A stretch of 7,634 bases of DNA. Source: Lentisphaeria bacterium (GTDB lineage: Bacteria; Verrucomicrobiota; Lentisphaeria; JABSQK01; UBA12247). Position numbers and translations under genes: made by a program. This document shows positions 1-5,727 of the stretch, piece by piece. Numbering within the stretch: the stretch's first letter is position 1; the number at the start of each line of letters is the position of its first letter. The stretch lies in NCBI GenBank assembly GCA_003477185.1, contig DMTJ01000235.1, positions 4,558 through 12,191 on the forward strand, written 5' to 3'. The notes under the pieces were generated by a model. That model worked only from the letters and a program-made list of their open reading frames with translations, did not search any database and was not told the origin of the DNA.

Positions 1-2379
1 CTCGGCGAGGCTCATGATGCAGCGGCGATATTCGCGGATGGTGTGCTCGACGACTACGACGTACTTCTCCCGAGCGAGACGATACTCGGTCTCCCAGTTG
101 CGGAGACCGTCTTCATGGTCTTGGTAGAGTTCGCGCTGGCGCTCGAACTGAGCGCGGTGCTGCTCGAAGACGTGCACGCTGGTGTCTTCTGGCGGCTCTT
201 CGTACTCGTTAAGCATGGTGTCGATGGCGTAGAGGCGGGGTGTGAGTTCGTCGACTGTGGGGACTTCTTCCAAGGCTGCGTCGGTGAGCAGGCTGGTGTC
301 GAGCCGCAGGCGAATGTCGTGGAGGACCTTTCGGTTTTTCTCGATGGATTTTTGGCAATCTTGTAACTCGCGGGCGAGATCGCTCTGCTCTTCGAGCCGT
401 TCTTTGAGCCAGCGGCGGCGATCGGTGGTGTCGTGCTCGAAGTTGTTCAGAGTCTCGACGGTTTCGAGGAGTTTGCGCTCTGCCTCGACCTTGATTTTAA
501 CGGCAAATTTGTGCTCATCATTGGCGCTGCGTATTTCGCGGCTGAGCTCGTCATAACGCTCGTCGACGTTTTCTGCTTGAAGGAGTGCTTGTTGAATCTT
601 GATGCGGCGCTCAAAGTCTTGGGCCTGCTGCTCTGCCTGATCGCGCGATTTCTTAATCTGGCCTACGCGACTGCGGAGGCGGTCGACGTCATGGCGGGCG
701 GAGTCTGCCTGGGCGGTTTGGCCGAGGGAGCCGCAGTAGAAGCGATCGACGGCTATGGAGATCCCACCGCGACGGTCTTGGCGATAGCCTTGGCGGGTTA
801 CGGAGGTGGCGTTGCGGGAGCCTTTCATGCCGGACTTGACGTCTTCGACAAGTGCGGTGCGGCGGAGGGTGTCGGTGACCCATTCGGGGACGCGGTCGAT
901 GTCGAAGCGAACATGGGCGGCAGCGGAGTCGCCGGGTGGCGTGCCGCTGGGGACGGGTGGCTGCTTGTCACGATCTACGATGTAGGCGCGGTAGCGGGCT
1001 TTCTCGGCAAGTTCGCGGGCCCGCTGTTGATCGCGCTTGCCGACGAGGACGAGAAAACGATTGCCGCCAATCAATGATTCGATGGCAAGCTGCCACGAGG
1101 TGTCGAGGATTTCGGTGACGTCGCAGAGTAGATCGTGCTCGATGTCGTTGTCGTCAAGCAGGCGCGTAAAGTCGTTTACGTAGTGAGGATAGATCTTGGC
1201 GGGTTGCTCGCCGCTGATTCCGGAGAGTTCGTGCTCGCGGCTCAGAAGTTCCTGGCGGATGGTCTCAAGTTCAATCTCAAAGCGTGCCACGGTGCGACGC
1301 GCCTCGACCAGCTTCTCGCGCAGTGGCTCAAGCGGCTCTGGTTTGATGTCGGCGCTGGCGGCTCGTGCTTCGTCCAGTCTGCGTCGCTCGAGGACGAGGG
1401 TGTTGAGCCTGATGTCCTTGTTTCGCTCATCGCGGCCGATCTCGTCCTTCTCTTCGCGCGCCGTGATGATGGCGCGCTTGCGGGCATCCAGCGCGGCATC
1501 GGCGTTGGCGAGCTGGGCTTGGACATCGAGAATCTCGCGGTCGATCGGGCCGAGTTGGCCTTTTCCGTCCTGAATAATGAGCTCTGCGTCTTCGATGCTT
1601 TCGCGGGCGCTGCGGTACTCAGCCTGCGGCATCACGGTGGCGAGCATCTCGCGTTTCTCAGCGCTGAGTTTTTCGTATCGCTGGAAGGCTTCTGCCTTGC
1701 GCTGGGCGACGACAAGGCGGGCTTGTTCTTCGGCCAGACGAGCGCCAAGTTGGCTGATTTCCATGTTCGCCGCGTGGTAGTTCTGACGCGCATCGCGGTA
1801 GCGCTCGAGGACCTTTTTGTCACCGTGGACATCCAGAAGCAGATCCATGAGCTCCCGGGGGGACTTTTCGCAGAGCTTGTCTGTCTGGCCTTGTTCGAGG
1901 GCTAGCACTTTAAGCAGGGCATCGGTGAAGCCTGCGCTGCGCAGGACGTGGGAGTAGGCCTCGGGCGTCATGAAGTCGCTTTTCGGCATTCGGCGCAGGT
2001 TGTCGAGCGGGACGTCGTTTGCGAGGATGAGAAAGCGTCGTTCCCAACGTCCGCCTTTGCGGGTCAGTTGTACGACGAGGGTGACGAGATCGCTGGTGAT
2101 GCCCTTGGATTCAAACGGGCGACGCTCTTCGGCGTGGCTGGTCGTATTGGTGACGACGGCTTTGACTACGGCGGTTTTTACGTCGGGTGAGAGGTAGTCA
2201 CCAGCGCGTCTGGACGAGCTGAGGCGGGGGACGCGCAGGAGGGTGCGCAAGGCGTCCAGGAAGGTGGTCTTACCACTGCCGTTGGGACCCGAGATCATGA
2301 TGGTCCCGGTATCGAGCGGGATTTTTGTCGTAGGCCAGAAGGCCCAGTTCATCAGTTCTACGTAGGTAAAGGAAAACAC
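1..2379 (-). CDS. SMC-type coiled-coil ATPase, N-terminal 793 residues (runs off left edge)
   Basis: Translation of the minus strand is open from the GTG at 2379 to base 1. Residues 31-39 read GPNGSGKTT, a perfect Walker A, within an N-terminal ATPase lobe (about 1-190). That lobe also holds LEQGQTDKL (161-169), the likely Q-loop region, and SPRELMDLLLDVHGD (173-187), typical of SMC-type heads. Residues about 190-390 are charged and heptad-like (first arm, with breaks at MPQ and KPEPLEP). Residues about 394-553 are globular: DTSWQLAIESLIGGNRFLVL resembles an SMC-type hinge, followed by RYRAYIVDRD and VTRQGYRQDRRGG. From 554 a second coiled coil begins, broken near 694-733. No CxxC zinc hook is present, arguing against Rad50/SbcC. 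Walker B and the signature motif must lie beyond the left edge. Such ATPases act on DNA (condensin, MukB/MksB, JetC or repair roles). No close family can be named; the ATPase-plus-hinge assignment is firm, the biological role is not. Confidence 0.9.
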   Translation of the reverse strand, partial: MFSFTYVELMNWAFWPTTKIPLDTGTIMISGPNGSGKTTFLDALRTLLRVPRLSSSRRAGDYLSPDVKTAVVKAVVTNTTSHAEERRPFESKGITSDLVTLVVQLTRKGGRWERRFLILANDVPLDNLRRMPKSDFMTPEAYSHVLRSAGFTDALLKVLALEQGQTDKLCEKSPRELMDLLLDVHGDKKVLERYRDARQNYHAANMEISQLGARLAEEQARLVVAQRKAEAFQRYEKLSAEKREMLATVMPQAEYRSARESIEDAELIIQDGKGQLGPIDREILDVQAQLANADAALDARKRAIITAREEKDEIGRDERNKDIRLNTLVLERRRLDEARAASADIKPEPLEPLREKLVEARRTVARFEIELETIRQELLSREHELSGISGEQPAKIYPHYVNDFTRLLDDNDIEHDLLCDVTEILDTSWQLAIESLIGGNRFLVLVGKRDQQRARELAEKARYRAYIVDRDKQPPVPSGTPPGDSAAAHVRFDIDRVPEWVTDTLRRTALVEDVKSGMKGSRNATSVTRQGYRQDRRGGISIAVDRFYCGSLGQTAQADSARHDVDRLRSRVGQIKKSRDQAEQQAQDFERRIKIQQALLQAENVDERYDELSREIRSANDEHKFAVKIKVEAERKLLETVETLNNFEHDTTDRRRWLKERLEEQSDLARELQDCQKSIEKNRKVLHDIRLRLDTSLLTDAALEEVPTVDELTPRLYAIDTMLNEYEEPPEDTSVHVFEQHRAQFERQRELYQDHEDGLRNWETEYRLAREKYVVVVEHTIREYRRCIMSLAE

Positions 2380-2679
2380 GCAGTCAACGTTCCTTTGTCG
2401 GCACACAAAAGAGGGGATCTTAAAGGTAAATTGTAGTTTTGCAATCCAATCGGCGTGCATGAGGGTGGCGAGTCGGAGATCCAGCATGATGTTCAGTGGC
2501 AAAATGAACGATTTTCTTTGGGAGAATGAGCCATACTCCGCGTGAGAACTCGCGGTAGCGGGGGATTGCTGAATTCTGTAGGGCCACGGGCCGAACGCAT
2601 GGTGATGGACTCCCGTAGAGCAGCAGCAAAGCGGGAATTAGGAACGCGTCGTGCGGGCAGGGTGGCGGAGAATAGTTGA
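2380..2679. other. Divergent intergenic stretch, no recognisable gene
   Basis: All three plus frames are repeatedly interrupted here and none reads like a protein. On the minus strand one frame is open from 2637, but it is only the upstream extension of the ATPase gene. Both neighbouring genes point away from this stretch, so it should hold the promoter of the ATPase gene. It may also contain the decayed first third of the jelly-roll gene that follows; short in-frame pieces such as VQWQNERFSL near 2491-2520 hint at this but prove nothing. Confidence 0.5.
2391..2395 (-). promoter_or_regulatory. Ribosome binding site supporting the GTG start at 2379
   Basis: On the minus strand AAGGA lies 11 bases before GTG 2379, a slightly long spacing. 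The frame stays open further upstream to a TAA at 2640, offering ATG 2460 and ATG 2487. Neither has a purine-rich site in front, and the extra residues they would add do not look like the start of an ATPase lobe, whereas the product from 2379 begins directly with a beta-strand-like FSFTYVEL. The GTG start is therefore preferred. Confidence 0.5.
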
Positions 2680-2689
2680 GGTTGCCCGC
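2653..2689. repeat. GC-rich 7-bp inverted repeat
   Basis: GCGGGCA at 2653-2659 is perfectly complementary to TGCCCGC at 2683-2689, leaving a 23-base loop. There is no following T-run, so it is not a normal terminator. It sits just upstream of, or within, the decayed 5' part of the jelly-roll gene and may be chance. Confidence 0.25.
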
Positions 2690-2811
2690 GGCACACCCTA
2701 TTGAATTTTTCTGGCGGGGAGAGGCTCTCGGATTGGATGGTGAACGGAACGGTGAATGAATCAGAGGCGGGGCTCAAGCTGCATAATCGGGCTTCAATCG
2801 GGTAGTATGTC
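2680..2811 (+). pseudogene. 5' remnant of the jelly-roll protein gene, cut off by in-frame TAG 2803-2805
   Basis: This piece is in the same frame as the open frame beginning at 2812. It reads LNFSGGERLSDWMVNGTV and then SEAGLKLHNRASIG before the TAG at 2803, and continues as YVVIPNKAQFEV on the other side. The pattern of a hydrophobic strand, SGGERL, DW and then a short strand is how jelly-roll (LamG-like) domains of this kind begin, so the two pieces look like one protein split by a nonsense codon. The frame closes upstream at TGA 2677-2679, so further N-terminal sequence (signal peptide, first repeats) is missing or decayed. Alternatives are a sequencing error at 2803 or stop-codon readthrough. 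Confidence 0.55.
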
Positions 2812-3753
2812 GTGATTCCGAACAAGGCGCAGTTCGAGGTGACGATCCTGTGGTCGCAGGAATATCGGTATGCGAACATCGCGTTTTTTTTCCAAGGAAG
2901 TAGGCTGTATACCGGCCGTGGGATCACAGTGGCGTTCGCAAGGAATAATGTGCAGTTGCATCGACGGGGGCGTGGAGCCCACAACCGGGTGGGATACGCC
3001 ACGATTGCTCCGGTAGAAGGCAAGGCGGAGACCTATCGCTTTTCGCTGGATCTCGTCAACGGTCGAGGCGTTATAGCGCTGAATGACCGTAAGCTTGCCG
3101 AGTTTAACGATGTGGCACTGGCGGAAGGAAAGGCCGGGACGTCTCTGGTTCTGACCGGTCTGCACGGCACGACCACGTTTAGTTGGATTTCCCGACTGGG
3201 CTGGGACGAGACGCGTTTAGAGGAGGGTGAGGAAGAGATTGAGCAGGATACGATTCGCTTCCTGAACGCTGACCAGATGACCGGTGCGCTGGCTAGAATT
3301 GATGGCGGGCATGTGAAGCTGGGGACAGAGTTTGGCGAGTTGGAAATTTCGATGGAGCGCGTGGAGCAGCTAGTGACAAATCCGAAGAGGCGGCATCTGG
3401 CGCGGCGGAACAAGTCGGACTTGATTGCGCATTTGCAGGCGGGTGGCTTTCTGACTCTGGCGGTGGATCGTCTGGAGAACGGCATCTTGTATGGCAGCAG
3501 CGAGAATCCAGGCCAAGTGGAGGTTTCGCAGCAGGCACTTTCGGGCGTTCGCCTGCGGGTAAATGATCCCAGACACAGGCCGAAGAAGCAGAAAGTTGTC
3601 ACGCAGGATTTTCCGTTGCACGGCTTCGGCGAGTTCGATCCGTTGGATATCGGCAGTATTACCGATATGGAGTGGCCTTGCTTGGGGCTGGGCTTTGCGA
3701 AAGCTGCAATGAAATCGAATCGAGTGGATTTCTTGGGTGGCCCCTGGGGCTGA
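2812..3753 (+). CDS. Jelly-roll protein with tandem beta-repeats; probably the 3' part of a broken gene
   Basis: The open frame gives 313 residues from GTG 2812. Residues 1-135 alternate hydrophobic strands and turns (FEVTILW, ANIAFFF, RGITVAF, NVQLHRRG, YRFSLDLVNG, GVIALNDRKL), as in concanavalin/LamG-like sandwich domains. Two similar units of about 45 residues follow, at 146-188 (DTIRFLNADQMTGALARIDGG) and 202-248 (SDLIAHLQAGGFLTLAVDRLENG). Such units recur in envelope or secreted proteins of Planctomycetes and Verrucomicrobia-type bacteria. No catalytic residues or signal peptide are visible. The start is poor: there is no Shine-Dalgarno site, it falls in mid-domain, and an in-frame TAG lies only 9 bases upstream with coding-like sequence before it. 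The last 50 residues are less regular. Function is unknown; carbohydrate or surface binding is only a guess. It may not be translated at all. Confidence 0.6.
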   Translation: MIPNKAQFEVTILWSQEYRYANIAFFFQGSRLYTGRGITVAFARNNVQLHRRGRGAHNRVGYATIAPVEGKAETYRFSLDLVNGRGVIALNDRKLAEFNDVALAEGKAGTSLVLTGLHGTTTFSWISRLGWDETRLEEGEEEIEQDTIRFLNADQMTGALARIDGGHVKLGTEFGELEISMERVEQLVTNPKRRHLARRNKSDLIAHLQAGGFLTLAVDRLENGILYGSSENPGQVEVSQQALSGVRLRVNDPRHRPKKQKVVTQDFPLHGFGEFDPLDIGSITDMEWPCLGLGFAKAAMKSNRVDFLGGPWG

Positions 3754-3838
3754 GAACTCACGCGCCATCCTGATAGCCCTGTGAGATCGAACGGCTCATT
3801 GCTTTCTGGTGGCGAATCGCTATTGGTACGTTTTTTCT

Positions 3839-3844
3839 AGGAGG
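3839..3844 (+). promoter_or_regulatory. Consensus Shine-Dalgarno site
   Basis: AGGAGG stands 5 bases before ATG 3850 and fixes the start of the chlorite dismutase family gene. It is the strongest ribosome binding site in the window, which fits a gene that opens a transcription unit. No convincing sigma-70 promoter was found in the preceding 90 bases; the best candidate, TTGCTT at 3799 with TATTGG at 3821, is weak. Confidence 0.8.
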
Positions 3845-3849
3845 CCCGC

Positions 3850-4584
3850 ATGGCACACCCCGGATTTGATCCGCCTGATATCAGCGAAAAAGGCCGCGAT
3901 GCGGATGGCGATTTGGTCTCCTTGGATCGGCGGCTGTTTGTATCGCTGACGGTATTCGAGGGGCAGGTTGAGACTGCGACTTTGGTGGACGAGTTGCGAG
4001 CTGCGAGCTTTGCCTCGGTTCTATACGCGGATGCTATGAACCCCCACCAGACCGCGCTGCTTACTTGGAGTGAGGATCCCGGTCACTTCGTGACGACTGT
4101 TCGCTCGTTTGTGGCGAACTCCGCATTTCGCGAGCTTGGGGTGGTGGATGAGCAATGCCTGATGGGGCGCACGTACACGCAGGGATACGAGACGAATCCG
4201 ATCTACTGGCTGTTGGAGAAGATGCCGCGGACTGTGACGAATGCGGACGCACCATGGGCAATCTGGTACCCCTTGCGGCGCACGGGAGCGTTTGCCCTGC
4301 TGAAACCGGAAGAGCAGCGTAAGATTTTGATGGAACATGGGATGATCGGCCGCTCGTTTGCAGCGGCCGGGTACGCGGCGGATGTACGGCTCGCGTCCTA
4401 TGGTCTGGACCGGCAAGACAATGACTTTATGATCGGCCTGATCGGCTCAGATCTTCACCCGCTGTCCGCAGTGGTGCAACGAATGCGCTCGACCGTCCAG
4501 ACAAGCGAGTATATCGCCGGACTTGGCCCATTTTTCGTGGGGCGCGTGGTCTGGCAATCTAAGGTAGAGGCAGACGTTGAGTGA
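3850..4584 (+). CDS. Chlorite dismutase / HemQ (coproheme decarboxylase) family protein
   Basis: The product is 244 residues, close to the family's usual length, and soluble, with no signal peptide. Family landmarks are in order: a first ferredoxin-like half with LFVSLTVFEG (29-38) and ALLTWSEDPGHF (69-80), then IWYPLRR (138-144), MEHGMIGRSF (161-170) and GLDRQDNDFMIGLIG (185-199), ending near GPFFVGRVVW. By alignment in mind with Bacillus-type HemQ, H163 is the proximal haem ligand and Y140 matches the catalytic tyrosine of coproheme decarboxylases. HemQ performs the last step of the coproporphyrin-dependent haem pathway; other members detoxify chlorite or have no known role. The distal position where HemQ has Gln and chlorite dismutases have Arg falls around A177/D178 here, so the exact activity is open. 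No other haem genes are in view. The gene overlaps the next one by 8 bases. Confidence 0.9.
   Translation: MAHPGFDPPDISEKGRDADGDLVSLDRRLFVSLTVFEGQVETATLVDELRAASFASVLYADAMNPHQTALLTWSEDPGHFVTTVRSFVANSAFRELGVVDEQCLMGRTYTQGYETNPIYWLLEKMPRTVTNADAPWAIWYPLRRTGAFALLKPEEQRKILMEHGMIGRSFAAAGYAADVRLASYGLDRQDNDFMIGLIGSDLHPLSAVVQRMRSTVQTSEYIAGLGPFFVGRVVWQSKVEADVE
4566..4570 (+). promoter_or_regulatory. Ribosome binding site for the TTG start at 4577
   Basis: AGAGG lies 6 bases before TTG 4577, inside the end of the upstream gene. It supports the TTG start and translational coupling, since ribosomes finishing the upstream gene at TGA 4582 would pass over this site. A GTG at 4581 is in another frame that soon stops. 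Confidence 0.5.
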
Positions 4585-4804
4585 TCGGGACAAGCGACGC
4601 AAGGCCCAGACGATCGAGTTGCGGCCCGACTCTGAAGATGTGGCGGAGCGGTTTTTCTCTTTGGATGAACTGCAAAGCCGGTTTGAGAGTTTGAGCGACT
4701 CAAGGATGGATCGACTGGTGAGTGGTCTTTCGCCGGAGTCGCTGGCGCGCTTTGATGCTGCGGCCGAGCGCGCCAGAAAGAGAATAAGCGATCTCCGCGA
4801 TTAG
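4577..4804 (+). CDS. Small hydrophilic protein of unknown function (75 residues)
   Basis: The gene starts at TTG and overlaps the chlorite dismutase family gene by 8 bases; its TAG stop at 4802-4804 lies 35 bases before the next ATG. The product is highly charged and apparently all helical, with no membrane segment, cysteine or signal peptide. A basic start (SDRDKRRKAQ) is followed by FFSLDELQSRFESLSDSRMDRL (read as two pieces, helix 1 about residues 26-47), then SPESLARFDAAAERARKRI (52-70). I do not recognise the family. The overlap, the site at 4566-4570 and the regular amphipathic pattern argue that it is real. Because it is coupled to the haem-protein gene, it may be a partner or regulator of that protein, but nothing in the sequence shows this. 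Confidence 0.65.
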   Translation: MSDRDKRRKAQTIELRPDSEDVAERFFSLDELQSRFESLSDSRMDRLVSGLSPESLARFDAAAERARKRISDLRD

Positions 4805-4825
4805 TCTCGCGGATAACGGGAAGCG

Positions 4826-4832
4826 AGAAGGA
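4826..4832 (+). promoter_or_regulatory. Ribosome binding site for the ATG at 4840
   Basis: AGAAGGA lies 7 bases before ATG 4840. Just upstream, CCGCGA (4795-4800) and TCGCGG (4807-4812) can form a short hairpin around the stop codon of the small gene. It lacks a T-run and is not taken as a terminator. Confidence 0.7.
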
Positions 4833-4839
4833 TACGAGT

Positions 4840-5727
4840 ATGGCTTTTAAGAAGGTTGAGTTTGACGGGCACGAAGCGATTGAGGTAAAGACGCAGGGGC
4901 TGCGAATGGTCATCGTGACGGATGTGGGACCGCGGATCGCTTGGCTGTCGCTGCCGGACGGTGAGAACTTGCTGTTCTGGGACTACGAACGGGCGTTGAG
5001 TCGCGGGGAGTGGTCGTTGCGCGGTGGGCATCGGGTGTGGTGTGCAACGTCACTGGCCGATGAGTCCGAGGACACATACGCGCCCGACAACGGGCCGTGC
5101 ACGGTAGCAGAGTCGGCCGATAGCATCACGATCACGGGGGCCTTGAACGAGGGCAACCGCACTCGCCGCGGAATCACGGTAACCGTAGTGGATGCGGAGA
5201 CGGTGAGCGTCGAGAACTTCGTGACGAACGCAGGGCCAATGTTGTATGGGACGAGCCTGTGGGCTCTGACTTGTACGCTGCCAGCGGATGGCACGCGTTA
5301 TTTTGTGCCGCTTGGTGATGGATCGGACTGGGATTACACGCAGATTACGTCGTTTCGCTGTTGGGCTGGCGGCGAAGGGGGGCTGGCAGATGACCAGTTT
5401 ACCACTACCGAAGAGCTATTTACGATCGAGCCCAAGGGGCGCGTAAATAAGCGCATGTTGATGGCGCAGCGCGGCTTGCAGGTGATGACTGACCCGGCGC
5501 GTGCTTGTACGTTTTGCAAGCAAACGCCGTACGATGCGAACCGGGCGTTTCAGTATCCGCTGGGTACGAACATGGCGTTCTACGTGGGCGAGAAAAATTT
5601 TATGGTCGAGATGGAAAGCATGGCCCCGGCGGAAACGATCAAGCCCGGTGATACGGCGCGGCACGTGGAGACTTGGCGCTTGCTTCCACGCGTGGTAGCG
5701 ATGGACGATTGGGCTTCTCTGATCTGA
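4840..5727 (+). CDS. DUF4380-like protein, galactose-mutarotase-type fold
   Basis: The product is 295 residues with no signal peptide or membrane segment, so cytoplasmic. The N-terminus reads like DUF4380 and aldose-1-epimerase relatives: a strand, then VGPRIAWLSLPDGENLLFW (29-47), then GGHRVW (62-67), then TYAPDNGP (79-86). Next come beta-rich stretches with RRGITVTVVDAETVSVEN (109-126), AFYVGEKNFMVEME (246-259), and the typical closing strand IKPGDTARHVETWRLLP (267-283). Relatives of known activity interconvert sugar anomers or bind sugars; for DUF4380 itself no reaction is established. H64 and H275/E277 are candidate pocket residues, but this is inference from the fold. A good ribosome binding site supports the ATG. 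The 3' end overlaps the start of the permease gene, implying coupled translation, and a Gfo/Idh/MocA dehydrogenase gene follows, which fits handling of a sugar derivative. Confidence 0.8.
   Translation: MAFKKVEFDGHEAIEVKTQGLRMVIVTDVGPRIAWLSLPDGENLLFWDYERALSRGEWSLRGGHRVWCATSLADESEDTYAPDNGPCTVAESADSITITGALNEGNRTRRGITVTVVDAETVSVENFVTNAGPMLYGTSLWALTCTLPADGTRYFVPLGDGSDWDYTQITSFRCWAGGEGGLADDQFTTTEELFTIEPKGRVNKRMLMAQRGLQVMTDPARACTFCKQTPYDANRAFQYPLGTNMAFYVGEKNFMVEMESMAPAETIKPGDTARHVETWRLLPRVVAMDDWASLI

Noticed and set aside
433..1077. 214-codon open frame on the plus strand
   Set aside because: Antisense to the hinge and second coiled coil of the ATPase gene; its composition (Ala/Gly/Val-rich) is what the complement of charged coiled-coil codons yields.
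1135..1905. 256-codon open frame on the plus strand
   Set aside because: It lies opposite the ATPase gene, which has clear motifs and coiled-coil pattern in its own frame; the plus-strand product has no recognisable features and no good start.
1..2379. Assignment of the ATPase as Wadjet JetC
   Set aside because: Only the N-terminal part is visible, JetA and JetB genes are not upstream, and the resemblance of the hinge is from memory rather than a search.
2430..2435. TACAAT on the minus strand as a -10 box for the ATPase gene
   Set aside because: No matching -35 hexamer stands 16-18 bases upstream, so it is not listed as a promoter, although its place is suitable.
3033..3761. 242-codon open frame on the minus strand
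   Set aside because: Antisense to the jelly-roll gene; the Ser/Arg/Pro-rich product lacks any family pattern, while the plus frame shows regular strands and repeats.
3831..3836. T6 run as an intrinsic terminator of the jelly-roll gene
   Set aside because: No stable hairpin precedes it, and it directly abuts the Shine-Dalgarno site of the next gene.
4795..4812. CCGCGA/TCGCGG hairpin as a terminator after the small gene
   Set aside because: The stem is only 6-7 base pairs with no T-run, and the next gene follows closely with a good ribosome binding site.
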